A DNA stretch of 64,000 bases from an uncultured Veillonella sp. (GTDB lineage Bacteria > Bacillota > Negativicutes > Veillonellales > Veillonellaceae), in contig UPXS01000005.1 in the NCBI GenBank assembly GCA_900538355.1, positions 62,001 through 126,000 of the forward strand. Reading direction: 5' to 3'. Numbering within the stretch: the stretch's first letter is position 1; each line of letters opens with the position of its first letter. Positions 44,653-52,855 of this stretch are shown in pieces. The notes under the pieces are model-generated. The model searched no databases, was not told the origin of the DNA, and saw only the letters and a list, made by a program, of their open reading frames with translations. The position numbers and the translations under genes are program-made.

Positions 44653-45517
44653 GGGCCATCGCCTCCATACCATCTTGATCGCTCACAAATACATGAGGAA
44701 CCTCATAGGCATCCATAAAGGACGTCAAAATTTCTGCACCGGCTACAATGATATCGGCCCGGCCTGCAGGTAAACCTTTTACCTGCAATCTCTCGTCGCG
44801 ACTCATATAGCGCAAATTTAGAATAATGCCCTCTACCGTTTCGCGACTTAATTTATGACCTTGCACCTTTGTACCATCATAATTTTCAAGGCCTAAATCT
44901 ATAGCAGCTAGCGTCGTTAACGTACCGCCAATGCCAATAAATTCACCAAATTCGCCTTGAATCATCATTGGGTCCCAAAGAAATCGAGTTTCTTCCCATA
45001 CCCGTTGAGGGCCTTCGTCAGACATAGATTGTAAACGCACCGCTCCGACTGGGTAAGAACGACTCCAATATACGCCTTCTTTATTGCCTAAAGCAAGTTC
45101 TGTACTACCTCCACCAATATCGATAGTCGTATAATGACGACCATCATTCAACTGGTCTCCCAAGGCACCATTAAATCCATAAATTGCTTCTTCATCACCT
45201 GATAAAATTCGCCATTCCATAGGGCAGTATTCGGTGATTCGCTCCATAAATTCAAGCCCATTTTGAGCCTCACGAACAGCGCTGGTAGCAAAACCAAAGC
45301 AATAGTCCGCACCATATTTGTCTGCCAGCTCCTTAATATCCTTAAAAGCCTGATACGATGCCTCCATTGATTCGGATCGCAATGTGCCATCTGCATTTCG
45401 TTGTCCCAACCGAGTAGTCCATAACTGTTTTGGCTCATAGTGCCATATATTATTTTCATAGGTAGCCAATAATAAGCGCACTGAATTAGATCCAATATCG
45501 ATAATAGCTAACTTCAT
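44621..45517 (-). CDS. ppx: Ppx/GppA family exopolyphosphatase/guanosine pentaphosphatase
   Basis: This ASKHA-fold phosphatase acts on polyphosphate and/or pppGpp. The 298-residue protein corresponds to the short, catalytic-core-only form: IDIGSNSVRLLLATY, then TSAVREAQNG, GDEEAIYGFNGALG and TIDIGGGSTELALG. The C-terminal HD-like domain of long Ppx proteins is absent. Its 3' end overlaps tilS. It lies about 95 bases after the S1-domain gene. Confidence 0.9.
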   Translation of the reverse strand: MKLAIIDIGSNSVRLLLATYENNIWHYEPKQLWTTRLGQRNADGTLRSESMEASYQAFKDIKELADKYGADYCFGFATSAVREAQNGLEFMERITEYCPMEWRILSGDEEAIYGFNGALGDQLNDGRHYTTIDIGGGSTELALGNKEGVYWSRSYPVGAVRLQSMSDEGPQRVWEETRFLWDPMMIQGEFGEFIGIGGTLTTLAAIDLGLENYDGTKVQGHKLSRETVEGIILNLRYMSRDERLQVKGLPAGRADIIVAGAEILTSFMDAYEVPHVFVSDQDGMEAMARECESTRSNR

Positions 45518-45611
45518 AATCGCTCCTTACATAATTAGTATTCCTTTAACACTATTATACTGTTAAAGCCTATACATAAGTAAAGAGATGGCTCAATGCC
45601 ATCTCTCACTA

Positions 45612-46013
45612 TTAATCTCGACGACCGCCTCGGCCTCCGCGTTTACCTTCTGTATTGCGTTTTAAATCATGTAATCGTTCATTGCTATCGCGCAAGAAAG
45701 ATTTCATTTTGGCTTCAAAAGCCTCTGTGCTTTGTTTAGATTGAACACGACGAGGACGTCGTTCTTCACTTGCTGTCTCTTTAGGCTGTGTCTGACGAAT
45801 AGAAAGGCCAATTTTGTTACCTTCAATAGATAAAACCTTAACCTTTACTGGATCTTCAACCTTTAATACGGTATTAATATCTTCGACATACCCATGAGCT
45901 ACTTCAGAAATATGAACTAGACCTGTTTGTTTCTCTCCTAAATCAACAAATACGCCGAACTTTGTAATACCAGATACGGTACCATCAATAATGTTACCAA
46001 CTTCGATTGCCAT
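45612..46013 (-). CDS. S1 RNA-binding domain protein (YabR-like)
   Basis: A 133-residue protein with one S1 domain at residues 1-75 (EVGNIIDGTVSGITKFGVFVDLG, TGLVHISEVAHGYVEDI). A basic, Arg-rich tail ends KRGGRGGRRD. It corresponds to B. subtilis YabR, which likewise follows divIC. Such general stress/ribosome-associated S1 proteins bind RNA; the precise role is not established. It lies 69 bases after divIC. Confidence 0.88.
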   Translation of the reverse strand: MAIEVGNIIDGTVSGITKFGVFVDLGEKQTGLVHISEVAHGYVEDINTVLKVEDPVKVKVLSIEGNKIGLSIRQTQPKETASEERRPRRVQSKQSTEAFEAKMKSFLRDSNERLHDLKRNTEGKRGGRGGRRD

Positions 46014-46082
46014 GCAACCTCCTAATTAATACGGAAACCTCAAACTACAAACTAATGCGAATATAAATCATTAAAGTTGTCC

Positions 46083-46415
46083 TTATTTTACATAAGGTAC
46101 TTCACCAGGTTTTACAAGGCCTAGTTCCTCTCGAGCCACCCCCTCAATGGTCTTTGGATCTTGCAACTTAGCCTTTTCCTGTTCTAATTCTTCATTTCGC
46201 TGTTTTAATTCTTGCAATTGTTGCTCAATATGTTGTTTTTCTTGATATACAGCCACCAAGCGATAGGCTTGCCCTAACAATAGCAGCACCATAATCCCTA
46301 TACCAATTCGCTTGATCCACATGAGGATAATACGTTGATCCTGCGCTTTGCGATTAGGGCGAACCCGTTTGCGCGGCCTTTTTGGACGTTGTACTTCCAT
46401 AGTGTCTTGACTCAT
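46083..46415 (-). CDS. divIC: Septum formation initiator, DivIC/FtsB family
   Basis: DivIC/FtsB proteins are bitopic division proteins that link FtsL/FtsQ to septal wall synthesis. The 110-residue protein has a very basic cytoplasmic N-terminus (RPKRPRKRVRPNRKA), one membrane helix (RIGIGIMVLLLLGQAYRLV), a short coiled coil (EKQHIEQQLQELKQRNEEL) and VAREELGLVKPGEVPYV, the usual family end. I take the ATG at 46415, five bases after GGGGG, rather than the TTG at 46427. Confidence 0.93.
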   Translation of the reverse strand: MSQDTMEVQRPKRPRKRVRPNRKAQDQRIILMWIKRIGIGIMVLLLLGQAYRLVAVYQEKQHIEQQLQELKQRNEELEQEKAKLQDPKTIEGVAREELGLVKPGEVPYVK

Positions 46416-46586
46416 AATGTCCCCCAAAAATATTCATCATCTGTATACTGTCATTTTTTAATTATATCATAGAACCTTGTTAGGGACTAAATAAAATTAT
46501 CTATAGTTTCTGTTAGATCTATATATTCTCTCTATATAGATATTTATTTTTATCAATAATAGACTTATACAACAGATACGATATGC

Positions 46587-47534
46587 TTACAAGGATTCTG
46601 CTTTATGAGCGTATTCACGAATAACAGCACAAGACTTTTTAAACAAAGCTAATTCCTCTTCGGTAAGCTTTAATTCAAATACATCTTCAATGCCATCTTT
46701 ACCAATAACCGCTGGTGTAGATGCAAAGATACCTTCTTCACCATATTGTCCATCTAGATAGCAAGAACATGGCAATACTTTCTTTTCATCATGGAATACA
46801 GCGCGAATTAATTCTGTGGTTGCACTGGCAATGCCAAATTCTGTGGAACCTTTACCGGCCAATACATGATAACCGCCAATTTTAACATCATCTAGCACTT
46901 GTGTATGGTCAAGTGTCGGGAATCTATGAGGCAATTCTTGTTGCAATTCTACGAGAGGTTTTCCTTGTACATATACATGAGACCATGGCACCATAGCACT
47001 ACCGCCATGTTCACCTAAGCAATAGGCTGTAATTGTACGATTACTGATATTAAAAATGCGAGCCAATTCTTTTTGTAACCGTGCAGAATCTAAGGCTGTA
47101 CCGCTGGAAATAATGCGTTTTGGGTTCCAATTTAAATGTTTACATAAATAAGTAGCTACAACGTCAGCTGGATTAGAGATAGAAATAATGAATCCATCAA
47201 AGCCTGATTTTTTAATTCGAGGGATAACATCCTTTAGAACCTCAACGGTATCACCAAGACTTTCTAAGCGATCTTGGTATAAATTTGGTAAAGGACCTGC
47301 ACTAAATACGAGAACATCGCAATCCCCACATTCTTCAATTGGGCCAGCAGTAGCGGTCACTTTGTGAGGAATATAGCTAACCGCATCATTGATATCCATG
47401 GCTTGTGCTTTAGCTTTTTTCTCATCAATATCCATCATATACAATTCATCTACTTCACCTTGTAGAGCAAGAGAAAATGCTACATGAGAACCTACATGTC
47501 CAGTGCCAATAATACCTACTTTACGTAACTTCAT
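46587..47534 (-). CDS. L-lactate/malate dehydrogenase family protein, substrate uncertain
   Basis: An NAD-dependent 2-hydroxyacid dehydrogenase of the LDH/MDH superfamily, 315 residues. The Rossmann motif is IGTGHVGSHVA and the NAD-specific Asp lies in MMDIDEKKA. Catalytic Asp149 (DSARL) and His176 (GEHGG) and the substrate Arg152 and Arg89 are present. In true LDH the mobile loop has Gln, and in MDH Arg, at the specificity position; here the loop reads AGPLPNLYQDRLE, with Pro83 there. The usual GEHGDS is GEHGGS. So neither lactate nor malate can be assigned. Veillonella is known for an unusual malate-lactate transhydrogenase, one possible identity (inference). Confidence 0.8.
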   Translation of the reverse strand: MKLRKVGIIGTGHVGSHVAFSLALQGEVDELYMMDIDEKKAKAQAMDINDAVSYIPHKVTATAGPIEECGDCDVLVFSAGPLPNLYQDRLESLGDTVEVLKDVIPRIKKSGFDGFIISISNPADVVATYLCKHLNWNPKRIISSGTALDSARLQKELARIFNISNRTITAYCLGEHGGSAMVPWSHVYVQGKPLVELQQELPHRFPTLDHTQVLDDVKIGGYHVLAGKGSTEFGIASATTELIRAVFHDEKKVLPCSCYLDGQYGEEGIFASTPAVIGKDGIEDVFELKLTEEELALFKKSCAVIREYAHKAESL

Positions 47535-47724
47535 AAGGGCCTCCTACCTGTAGTACTAAAAGATATCTATCCTCTAATACGCTTCCACTTAAATCAACGG
47601 TTCCCAATATATGAACCGATAACCTTAAGCTATATTAATATACCTTAAATCTAAAATACATAAACTATTATATACCTATTTTCTCATAGGTATATAGGGA
47701 AATAGATATAAAACGATAAAAAAG

Positions 47725-47752
47725 ACTAGTATAGGAAATCCTATACTAGTCC
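47725..47752 (-). terminator. Terminator after the GlsB-like gene
   Basis: GACTAGTATAGG / CCTATACTAGTC form a perfect 12-bp stem with a 4-base loop, followed by six T on the minus strand. It is 13 bases after the stop. Confidence 0.92.
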
Positions 47753-47765
47753 TTACCTTATATAA

Positions 47766-48002
47766 TTAGTCTCGTCCAGTAAAGAAGCTGACTACAGCAA
47801 TCACGATAACTGCACCAACGATAGACGGAATCAATGCCATGCCTGCAAGGCTTGGACCCCATGTACCAAGCAACGCTTGGCCTACGGAAGCACCAACTAA
47901 GCCAGCAATAACACGAAGAATAATCCCCATACTTTCCGCTTTTTTAGTAATGCGACCAGCTACAAAACCAATGAATCCGCCTACAATAATTGACCAAAGC
48001 AT
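47766..48002 (-). CDS. GlsB/YeaQ/YmgE family small membrane protein
   Basis: A 78-residue protein with three hydrophobic segments. The N-terminal SIIVGGFIGFVAGRITKKAESMG and the glycine-rich LVGASVGQALLG are typical of the transglycosylase-associated (GlsB/YeaQ) family. Members are stress-linked in several bacteria but their activity is unknown. GGAGG precedes the ATG. The 268-residue gene upstream ends ten bases before it, so both may be co-transcribed. Confidence 0.85.
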   Translation of the reverse strand: MLWSIIVGGFIGFVAGRITKKAESMGIILRVIAGLVGASVGQALLGTWGPSLAGMALIPSIVGAVIVIAVVSFFTGRD

Positions 48003-48012
48003 AATATACCTC

Positions 48013-48819
48013 CTATAAAGTCATCTCATCAAGATTAAGAGGGAATAAATCCTTGTTCTCCATCACTTGTGGTGACTTTTCTAAATATTGCTTTCGCATT
48101 GACCATAAAATCTCTAAATCCTTTGGATCTAACTTGGACAATGCATATATCATCGTGAAATCCGAACCATAATGGCCACGCAAGCTATCAGGTACACCTT
48201 TAGGTCCTTCCCCACCGAGACGATTATTAAAGAACCCCTGTATGCGGCGATTATCTAAATCAATGATAATAAACCCTGACGCATCATATACATATAATGT
48301 ATGATTGACACGCTTCAAGGCACGCACCGTATTCGTTATAAAATACTGGTCTTTCATATCGATGAGGGATGACTCATAACCGGAATGGTAAAAGTCACCA
48401 TAGTAATGAGCCCCTCTATCTGTAGATTCCAATAAATCCTTAAGTATGGATTGTTCTTGACTACTAAAATCAGAGAAAGTTTTTACCGTAGTAATCTCTC
48501 GTAAACCACGTTGGTAATTCTCTGTCTTTGGTGGCTCTATATGTTGGCCACGAAAGCTAATAGGCATCAACCGAAGTGTATTATCAGATAGATTATAAAT
48601 ACCATAGCCTTCATAACCTAAAAAATAAACTTGTGAGTCCATGGACTTCATCGCTAATATTCGTTTTGAAATAATGGCATCACTAGAATTTACTAGTGTA
48701 TGCTCTTCTGGATCTATGCGTACTGTTTTGCTGTCATAATTACCGCCTACGGCAAGCCAATAGGACAGGCCCATTACAATCAACGCTAGCACACACAGCC
48801 CAATACGTTTTATATTCAT
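48013..48819 (-). CDS. Hypothetical exported or anchored protein
   Basis: A 268-residue protein that I do not recognise. It has one N-terminal hydrophobic segment (RIGLCVLALIVMGLSYWLAV), which could be a signal or an anchor. The rest is soluble and rich in aromatic residues. Short strand-like units (VYFLGYEGYGIYNLSDN, LYVYDASGFIIIDLDNR) look like one or two blades of a beta-propeller. It ends in a charged helical region (SMRKQYLEKSPQVMENKDL). It lies ten bases before the GlsB-like gene. Confidence 0.7.
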   Translation of the reverse strand: MNIKRIGLCVLALIVMGLSYWLAVGGNYDSKTVRIDPEEHTLVNSSDAIISKRILAMKSMDSQVYFLGYEGYGIYNLSDNTLRLMPISFRGQHIEPPKTENYQRGLREITTVKTFSDFSSQEQSILKDLLESTDRGAHYYGDFYHSGYESSLIDMKDQYFITNTVRALKRVNHTLYVYDASGFIIIDLDNRRIQGFFNNRLGGEGPKGVPDSLRGHYGSDFTMIYALSKLDPKDLEILWSMRKQYLEKSPQVMENKDLFPLNLDEMTL

Positions 48820-48876
48820 GTATACTCCCTATGAATCCCCAAGCATAAAACGTAATAATATATTGCGCTTACAGGA

Positions 48877-48911
48877 TGTACCTATTCATATAATCCCTAT
48901 GCATAGGTACA
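48877..48911. repeat. Inverted repeat downstream of folK
   Basis: TGTACCTAT / ATAGGTACA are perfect 9-base arms around 17 bases. It lies between folK and the 268-residue hypothetical gene, with no clear T-run; a factor-independent terminator is possible but weak. Confidence 0.4.
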
Positions 48912-48945
48912 ACTGCAGCCTTAATGTTTACTATTTTGTAAATGT

Positions 48946-49419
48946 CTACGATCCGCTTAACTGAGTTAGCCTCTCGCCAATGGTCATTCCTTTATATGTA
49001 AAAGTTGGTAACAACTCATGTAACGGTTCTAAGACAAAGGTACGATCCCAAAAGTAAGGATGTGGTACAGTAAGGCTTTCATCACAAATGGAAATCATAG
49101 TCCCGTTCTCATCAAAAGCCAAAACAATATCTAAATCCAATGTACGTGGGCCCCAATGAATGAGTCGTTCACGTCCAGCCCCCTGTTCTAAGGACTGTAA
49201 CAAACGTAACATTTGATGAGGGGCTAAAGAACTTTCACAAAGCCACATACCATTAACAAAGATATCCTGCTCCGTATATCCCCAAGGTTCAGTTTCGATT
49301 AAGGGCGAACTAATGACCTTTGAAACCGCATCATGATCCTGTAATGATTGAAGGGCCAAATTAATGTGCCCCCGTTTATCACCAATATTTGAACCTACAC
49401 TGATGTAATAGGTATACAT
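48946..49419 (-). CDS. folK: 2-amino-4-hydroxy-6-hydroxymethyldihydropteridine pyrophosphokinase FolK
   Basis: FolK activates hydroxymethyl-dihydropterin with ATP for folate synthesis. The 157-residue protein has YISVGSNIGDKRGHINLAL at its N-terminus and RERLIHWGPRTLDLDIVLA with the conserved metal-binding Asp pair, then VPHPYFWDRTFVLEPLHE. The start is the ATG at 49419, overlapping the folB stop (TGATG); a TTG directly before it is less likely. It is last in folE-folP-folB-folK. Confidence 0.96.
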   Translation of the reverse strand: MYTYYISVGSNIGDKRGHINLALQSLQDHDAVSKVISSPLIETEPWGYTEQDIFVNGMWLCESSLAPHQMLRLLQSLEQGAGRERLIHWGPRTLDLDIVLAFDENGTMISICDESLTVPHPYFWDRTFVLEPLHELLPTFTYKGMTIGERLTQLSGS

Positions 49420-49781
49420 CAAATTTGACCTCGTGTAGTGACAACCTCAACATAATCTAGAATACCTGCAATCGGTACAGATGGTTTGCGCACCGTTACA
49501 GATAAGCCAACAATACCTTGATAATGTTGGTATAAAGAATCGGCGATAAGCGCACCCAACCGTTCTAACAAATTATGTTTTTCTCCAGTCATAACAGATT
49601 CTACAAGCTCATATACTTCTACATAATTGATAGAATCCTCTAACTGGTCACTTTGACCGGCCTTTGTAAGATCCGTAGTAATTTCAACATCTACAAAAAA
49701 GCGCTGTCCTTGCGCTTGTTCAGATGTCAAATTGCCATGGTATCCATAAAATGCCATGTTTTTTAAAACGATTTTATCCAT
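49419..49781 (-). CDS. folB: Dihydroneopterin aldolase FolB
   Basis: FolB cleaves dihydroneopterin to hydroxymethyl-dihydropterin and glycolaldehyde. The 120-residue T-fold protein starts DKIVLKNMAFYGYHG with the conserved YGYHG. It continues with GQRFFVDVEITTDL, INYVEVYELVESVM and LLERLGALIAD, and ends with VTVRKPSVPIAG, including the catalytic Lys. Its ends overlap folP and folK by single bases. Confidence 0.96.
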   Translation of the reverse strand: MDKIVLKNMAFYGYHGNLTSEQAQGQRFFVDVEITTDLTKAGQSDQLEDSINYVEVYELVESVMTGEKHNLLERLGALIADSLYQHYQGIVGLSVTVRKPSVPIAGILDYVEVVTTRGQI

Positions 49782-50617
49782 TATTCACCTCGTAATAGGC
49801 CATCTGCTACGGCCAAGGCGCGTTTGTGCATTTTCACATTATGAACACGCACCATATCAACGCCTTGGAATACACCTGTAATACAAGCGGCTACAGTACC
49901 TTCATCGCGTTCTTCTGGTGGCAAACCGCCCAACATAGACCCGATAAAACCCTTACGGCTAGGTGCCAACAAAATTGGATATTCATAAGCTGTTAACTCA
50001 CCTAATCGCTGCATAACTTCAATATTTTGTTCTTCTGTTTTACCGAAGAAGCCAATACCTGGGTCGAGCCAGATTTGTTGAGGTGTAACCCCCTCTTTTA
50101 ACGCTTTATCGATAGCCCAGAAGAAGAATGCTTTCATATCCTCAATAATATCACCATAGTTTGTATCATTACTATTATGCATAATGATTACTGGCACCTT
50201 ATATCTTGCTGCTACTGCTGCCATATCAGGGTCATAATGTAATCCCCACACATCATTTAAAATATGGGCCCCTTTAGAAAAAGCATAATCTGCAGTTTTA
50301 GCATGGTATGTATCGATAGATACAGGAACTGTAGATGCATTAAGTACAGGATCTATCAATTGAGATAAGCGTTCAATTTCTTCTTCTGCTGTCAATGGTG
50401 TGCAGCCTGGACGCGTAGATTCTACGCCTAAATCAATTATATCAGCACCATCTTCAATCATTTGTGTTACATGCGCTGCTGCTGCCTCTGGAGTGTTGAA
50501 TTTACCACCATCAGAGAAAGAGTCAGGCGTACCATTGAGTATCCCCATGATAAGGGTACGATCGCACAAAGATAAACTTTTGCCATCATTCCATGTATAA
50601 TTTCTACGTTTAAACAT
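49781..50617 (-). CDS. folP: Dihydropteroate synthase FolP
   Basis: FolP joins p-aminobenzoate to the pterin pyrophosphate; it is the sulfonamide target. The 278-residue TIM barrel shows LIMGILNGTPDSFSDGGKF, IDLGVESTRPG, VPVSIDTYHAKTADYA, IWLDPGIGFFGK and LLAPSRKGFIG. The start is the ATG at 50617, with GGAGG eight bases upstream, overlapping the folE stop by eight bases. DPGIGFFGKTEEQN carries the substrate Asp. It lies second in the fol operon. Confidence 0.96.
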   Translation of the reverse strand: MFKRRNYTWNDGKSLSLCDRTLIMGILNGTPDSFSDGGKFNTPEAAAAHVTQMIEDGADIIDLGVESTRPGCTPLTAEEEIERLSQLIDPVLNASTVPVSIDTYHAKTADYAFSKGAHILNDVWGLHYDPDMAAVAARYKVPVIIMHNSNDTNYGDIIEDMKAFFFWAIDKALKEGVTPQQIWLDPGIGFFGKTEEQNIEVMQRLGELTAYEYPILLAPSRKGFIGSMLGGLPPEERDEGTVAACITGVFQGVDMVRVHNVKMHKRALAVADGLLRGE

Positions 50618-51179
50618 TTGCCTGTCCTCCACCTAACATTGCTAACGCTTCATCACGTAACGTACCTGTCTCTGCTAGCACGCCACGGCTTTCTAATGTA
50701 ATCACCTTTGAATCTTGCTGCATAGTTCCTTTGATAAGCATACATAACTGTGTTGATGTAATGCGCACAAATACACCATGAGCAGATAAATCATTCATAA
50801 TGGCATCTGCTAATTCCGACGCCAACCGCTCTTGTAGTTGCGGCCTCCGGCTAAGGATATTAACAATATCTTGAAACTTGCTAAGACCTGCCACACAGCC
50901 ATCCTTCGGTTGATACACAATATCAACGGTTCCAAAGAATGGCAACAAGTGGTGCTCACACATGGAATAAAATGGAATCCCTGTAACTGCTACAAGCCCC
51001 TTGTAATCAGTACTAAAGGTTTCACCCCATGCAGATTTTGTATCTAGGCCTACGCCACTGAATAATTCACTATATAATTCTGTTACACGACTTGGTGTTT
51101 TCTCTAGCTCTGGTGCCTCTGTATCAACAGATAAAGCTTCTAAGAATTGCTTTATCCCGTCCTTTGCACGTTGATTCAT
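50610..51179 (-). CDS. folE: GTP cyclohydrolase I FolE
   Basis: FolE converts GTP to dihydroneopterin triphosphate, the entry step of folate synthesis. The 189-residue protein has SMCEHHLLPFFGTVDIVY with zinc-binding Cys and His, GLSKFQDIVNILSRRPQLQERLASE, and QLCMLIKGTMQQDSKVIT, in which the usual zinc-site sequence CMxxRG is CMLIKG. The start is the ATG at 51179 behind AGGAGG; a longer frame to 51209 would overlap the ABC-F gene. It begins eight bases after the ABC-F stop. Confidence 0.95.
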   Translation of the reverse strand: MNQRAKDGIKQFLEALSVDTEAPELEKTPSRVTELYSELFSGVGLDTKSAWGETFSTDYKGLVAVTGIPFYSMCEHHLLPFFGTVDIVYQPKDGCVAGLSKFQDIVNILSRRPQLQERLASELADAIMNDLSAHGVFVRITSTQLCMLIKGTMQQDSKVITLESRGVLAETGTLRDEALAMLGGGQANV

Positions 51180-51187
51180 CGGTCCTC

Positions 51188-52744
51188 CTAAACGATCTTT
51201 GTCGTCCAATCTTCAATATTCCAAATATCCGTAACCCAATCTTTATAAAATTCAGGTTCATGACTTACCAAAACGATGGTTCCTTTGAACTCACGTAAGG
51301 CACGGCTCAACTCTTCCTTCGCATAGATATCTAAATGATTTGTCGGTTCGTCTAATACGAGTACATTGTACTTATTCTGCATCAACTTGCACAAGCGAAC
51401 CTTTGCATTTTCACCACCGGATAAGACGCGCATTTGAGATGTAATATGCTCGTTAGTAAGGCCACAACGAGCAAGTGCTGCACGTACTTCTGCATTAGTC
51501 ATTGCTGGATACTCATTCCAAATATAGTCTAAGGCAGTTTCAGAATTGGATGGTGTATCTTCTTGAGCAAAATAGCCAATTTGCAAGAAATCACCTTTTA
51601 CCAACTCACCGCTCACCGGTTTCAATAAGCCTAAAATTGTTTTCAACAATGTCGTTTTACCTAGACCATTAACACCGCGAATGGCGATTTTTTTATTTCT
51701 TTCAATTTGAAAGTCTACAGGTCTAGTCAACGGTTCATCATAACCTAACTCCAGACCAAAAGCCTCTACGATAAAACGACTTGGCGTACGGCCTTCTTTA
51801 AAGCTAAAGGAAGGTTTAATATACTCTTTTGGTTTTTCCAAAATTTCCATTTTCTCTAAGCGCTTAGCTCGAGAATTGGCCATGCCACGCGTTGCAACAC
51901 GAGCTTTATTACGTTGGATGAAGTCCTCCATTCGCTCAATCTCTTGTTGTTGACGCTCATAAGCCTTAGCCGCTTGTGCCTTTTTCACTTCGTAAGCAGC
52001 TTGGAACTGATGATAATCGCCAGTATAACGCGTTAAAACAGCTTGCTCGATATGATAAATAACATTAACTACAGAATTTAAGAACTCCATATCATGAGAA
52101 ATCAAGATAAAAGCATTTTCGTAGTTTTGTAAATAGTTTTGCAACCATTGAATATGCTCTACATCAAGATAGTTTGTCGGTTCGTCCAATAGCAAAATAG
52201 TTGGTTTTTCCAGTAATAGTTTTGTAAGCAAAACCTTTGTACGTTGACCACCACTGAGCTCCGTAACATCTCGGTCGAGTCCAATATCCATAAGACCAAG
52301 CCCTGCAGCGGTACGTTCGATAACCGCATCAATTTCATAGAAGCCACGTTGCTCTAGAATTTCTTGCCATTCCCCGACTTGTTCGAGCAGTTTATTCATC
52401 TCATCTTCGGATACATCACCCATACGATTATAGGCGTCATTAATCTTTTGTTCCATCACGAATAAATCATCAAAGGCTCGTTGCAATACGTCGCGGATGG
52501 TCATCCCTTTTTCAAGGACTGCATGTTGATCCAAGTACCCAACAGTGACTTGGTTGGACCATTCAATTTTACCTTCATCAGGAGGAATTTTACCTGTAAT
52601 GATATTTAGGAATGTAGACTTGCCTTCGCCATTGGCACCAATGAGGCCTACATGTTCGCCTTTTAATAGGCGGAATGATGCATCATCTAAAATTTGTCGC
52701 GCTCCAAAACCATGGGTTACATTGGAAACGGTTAAAACACTCAT
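51188..52744 (-). CDS. ABC-F family ATP-binding protein
   Basis: ABC-F proteins bind the ribosome and relieve stalling or antibiotic inhibition; they are not transporters. The 518-residue protein has two ABC domains with Walker A GANGEGKST and GVNGLGKTT, signatures LSGGQRTKV and LSGGENAKV, and Walker B ILLLDEPTNYLD and VLVLDEPTNHLD. The linker is Lys/Arg/Glu-rich and helical (EDFIQRNKARVATRGMANSRAKR). No membrane segment exists. I choose the ATG at 52744 after GGAG; a longer frame to 52795 covers the leader hairpin. It is first in the fol operon. Confidence 0.93.
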   Translation of the reverse strand: MSVLTVSNVTHGFGARQILDDASFRLLKGEHVGLIGANGEGKSTFLNIITGKIPPDEGKIEWSNQVTVGYLDQHAVLEKGMTIRDVLQRAFDDLFVMEQKINDAYNRMGDVSEDEMNKLLEQVGEWQEILEQRGFYEIDAVIERTAAGLGLMDIGLDRDVTELSGGQRTKVLLTKLLLEKPTILLLDEPTNYLDVEHIQWLQNYLQNYENAFILISHDMEFLNSVVNVIYHIEQAVLTRYTGDYHQFQAAYEVKKAQAAKAYERQQQEIERMEDFIQRNKARVATRGMANSRAKRLEKMEILEKPKEYIKPSFSFKEGRTPSRFIVEAFGLELGYDEPLTRPVDFQIERNKKIAIRGVNGLGKTTLLKTILGLLKPVSGELVKGDFLQIGYFAQEDTPSNSETALDYIWNEYPAMTNAEVRAALARCGLTNEHITSQMRVLSGGENAKVRLCKLMQNKYNVLVLDEPTNHLDIYAKEELSRALREFKGTIVLVSHEPEFYKDWVTDIWNIEDWTTKIV

Positions 52745-52765
52745 ATCTATCTCCACCGGAATACA

Positions 52766-52790
52766 AGCCGTCTTGTTGAAGACGGCTTGT
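52766..52790 (-). other. Leader hairpin upstream of the ABC-F gene
   Basis: AAGCCGTCTT / AAGACGGCTT form a perfect 10-bp stem with a 4-base loop, in the 5' leader just upstream of the ribosome-binding site. No T-run follows. It could shape translation or attenuation of the ABC-F gene. Confidence 0.5.
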
Positions 52791-52816
52791 TTCATACTTA
52801 CTTAAATATTATATCT

Positions 52817-52848
52817 ATTGTACCTTTTTGACCTCTATATGTCAAAAA
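52817..52848 (-). promoter_or_regulatory. ABC-F/fol operon promoter with overlapping inverted repeat
   Basis: Minus-strand TTGACA (52840-52845) and TACAAT (52817-52822) are 17 bases apart. A perfect 8-base inverted repeat, TTTTTGAC (52825-52832) and GTCAAAAA (52841-52848), covers the -35 box and spacer. It may be an operator, or the end of the upstream amidohydrolase transcript. Confidence 0.65.
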
Positions 52849-52855
52849 TTGAACA

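Noticed and set aside
51180..52855. Possible tetrahydrofolate riboswitch for the fol genes
   Set aside because: folE follows the ABC-F gene by eight bases, and the leader before the ABC-F gene is too short and simple for that riboswitch.
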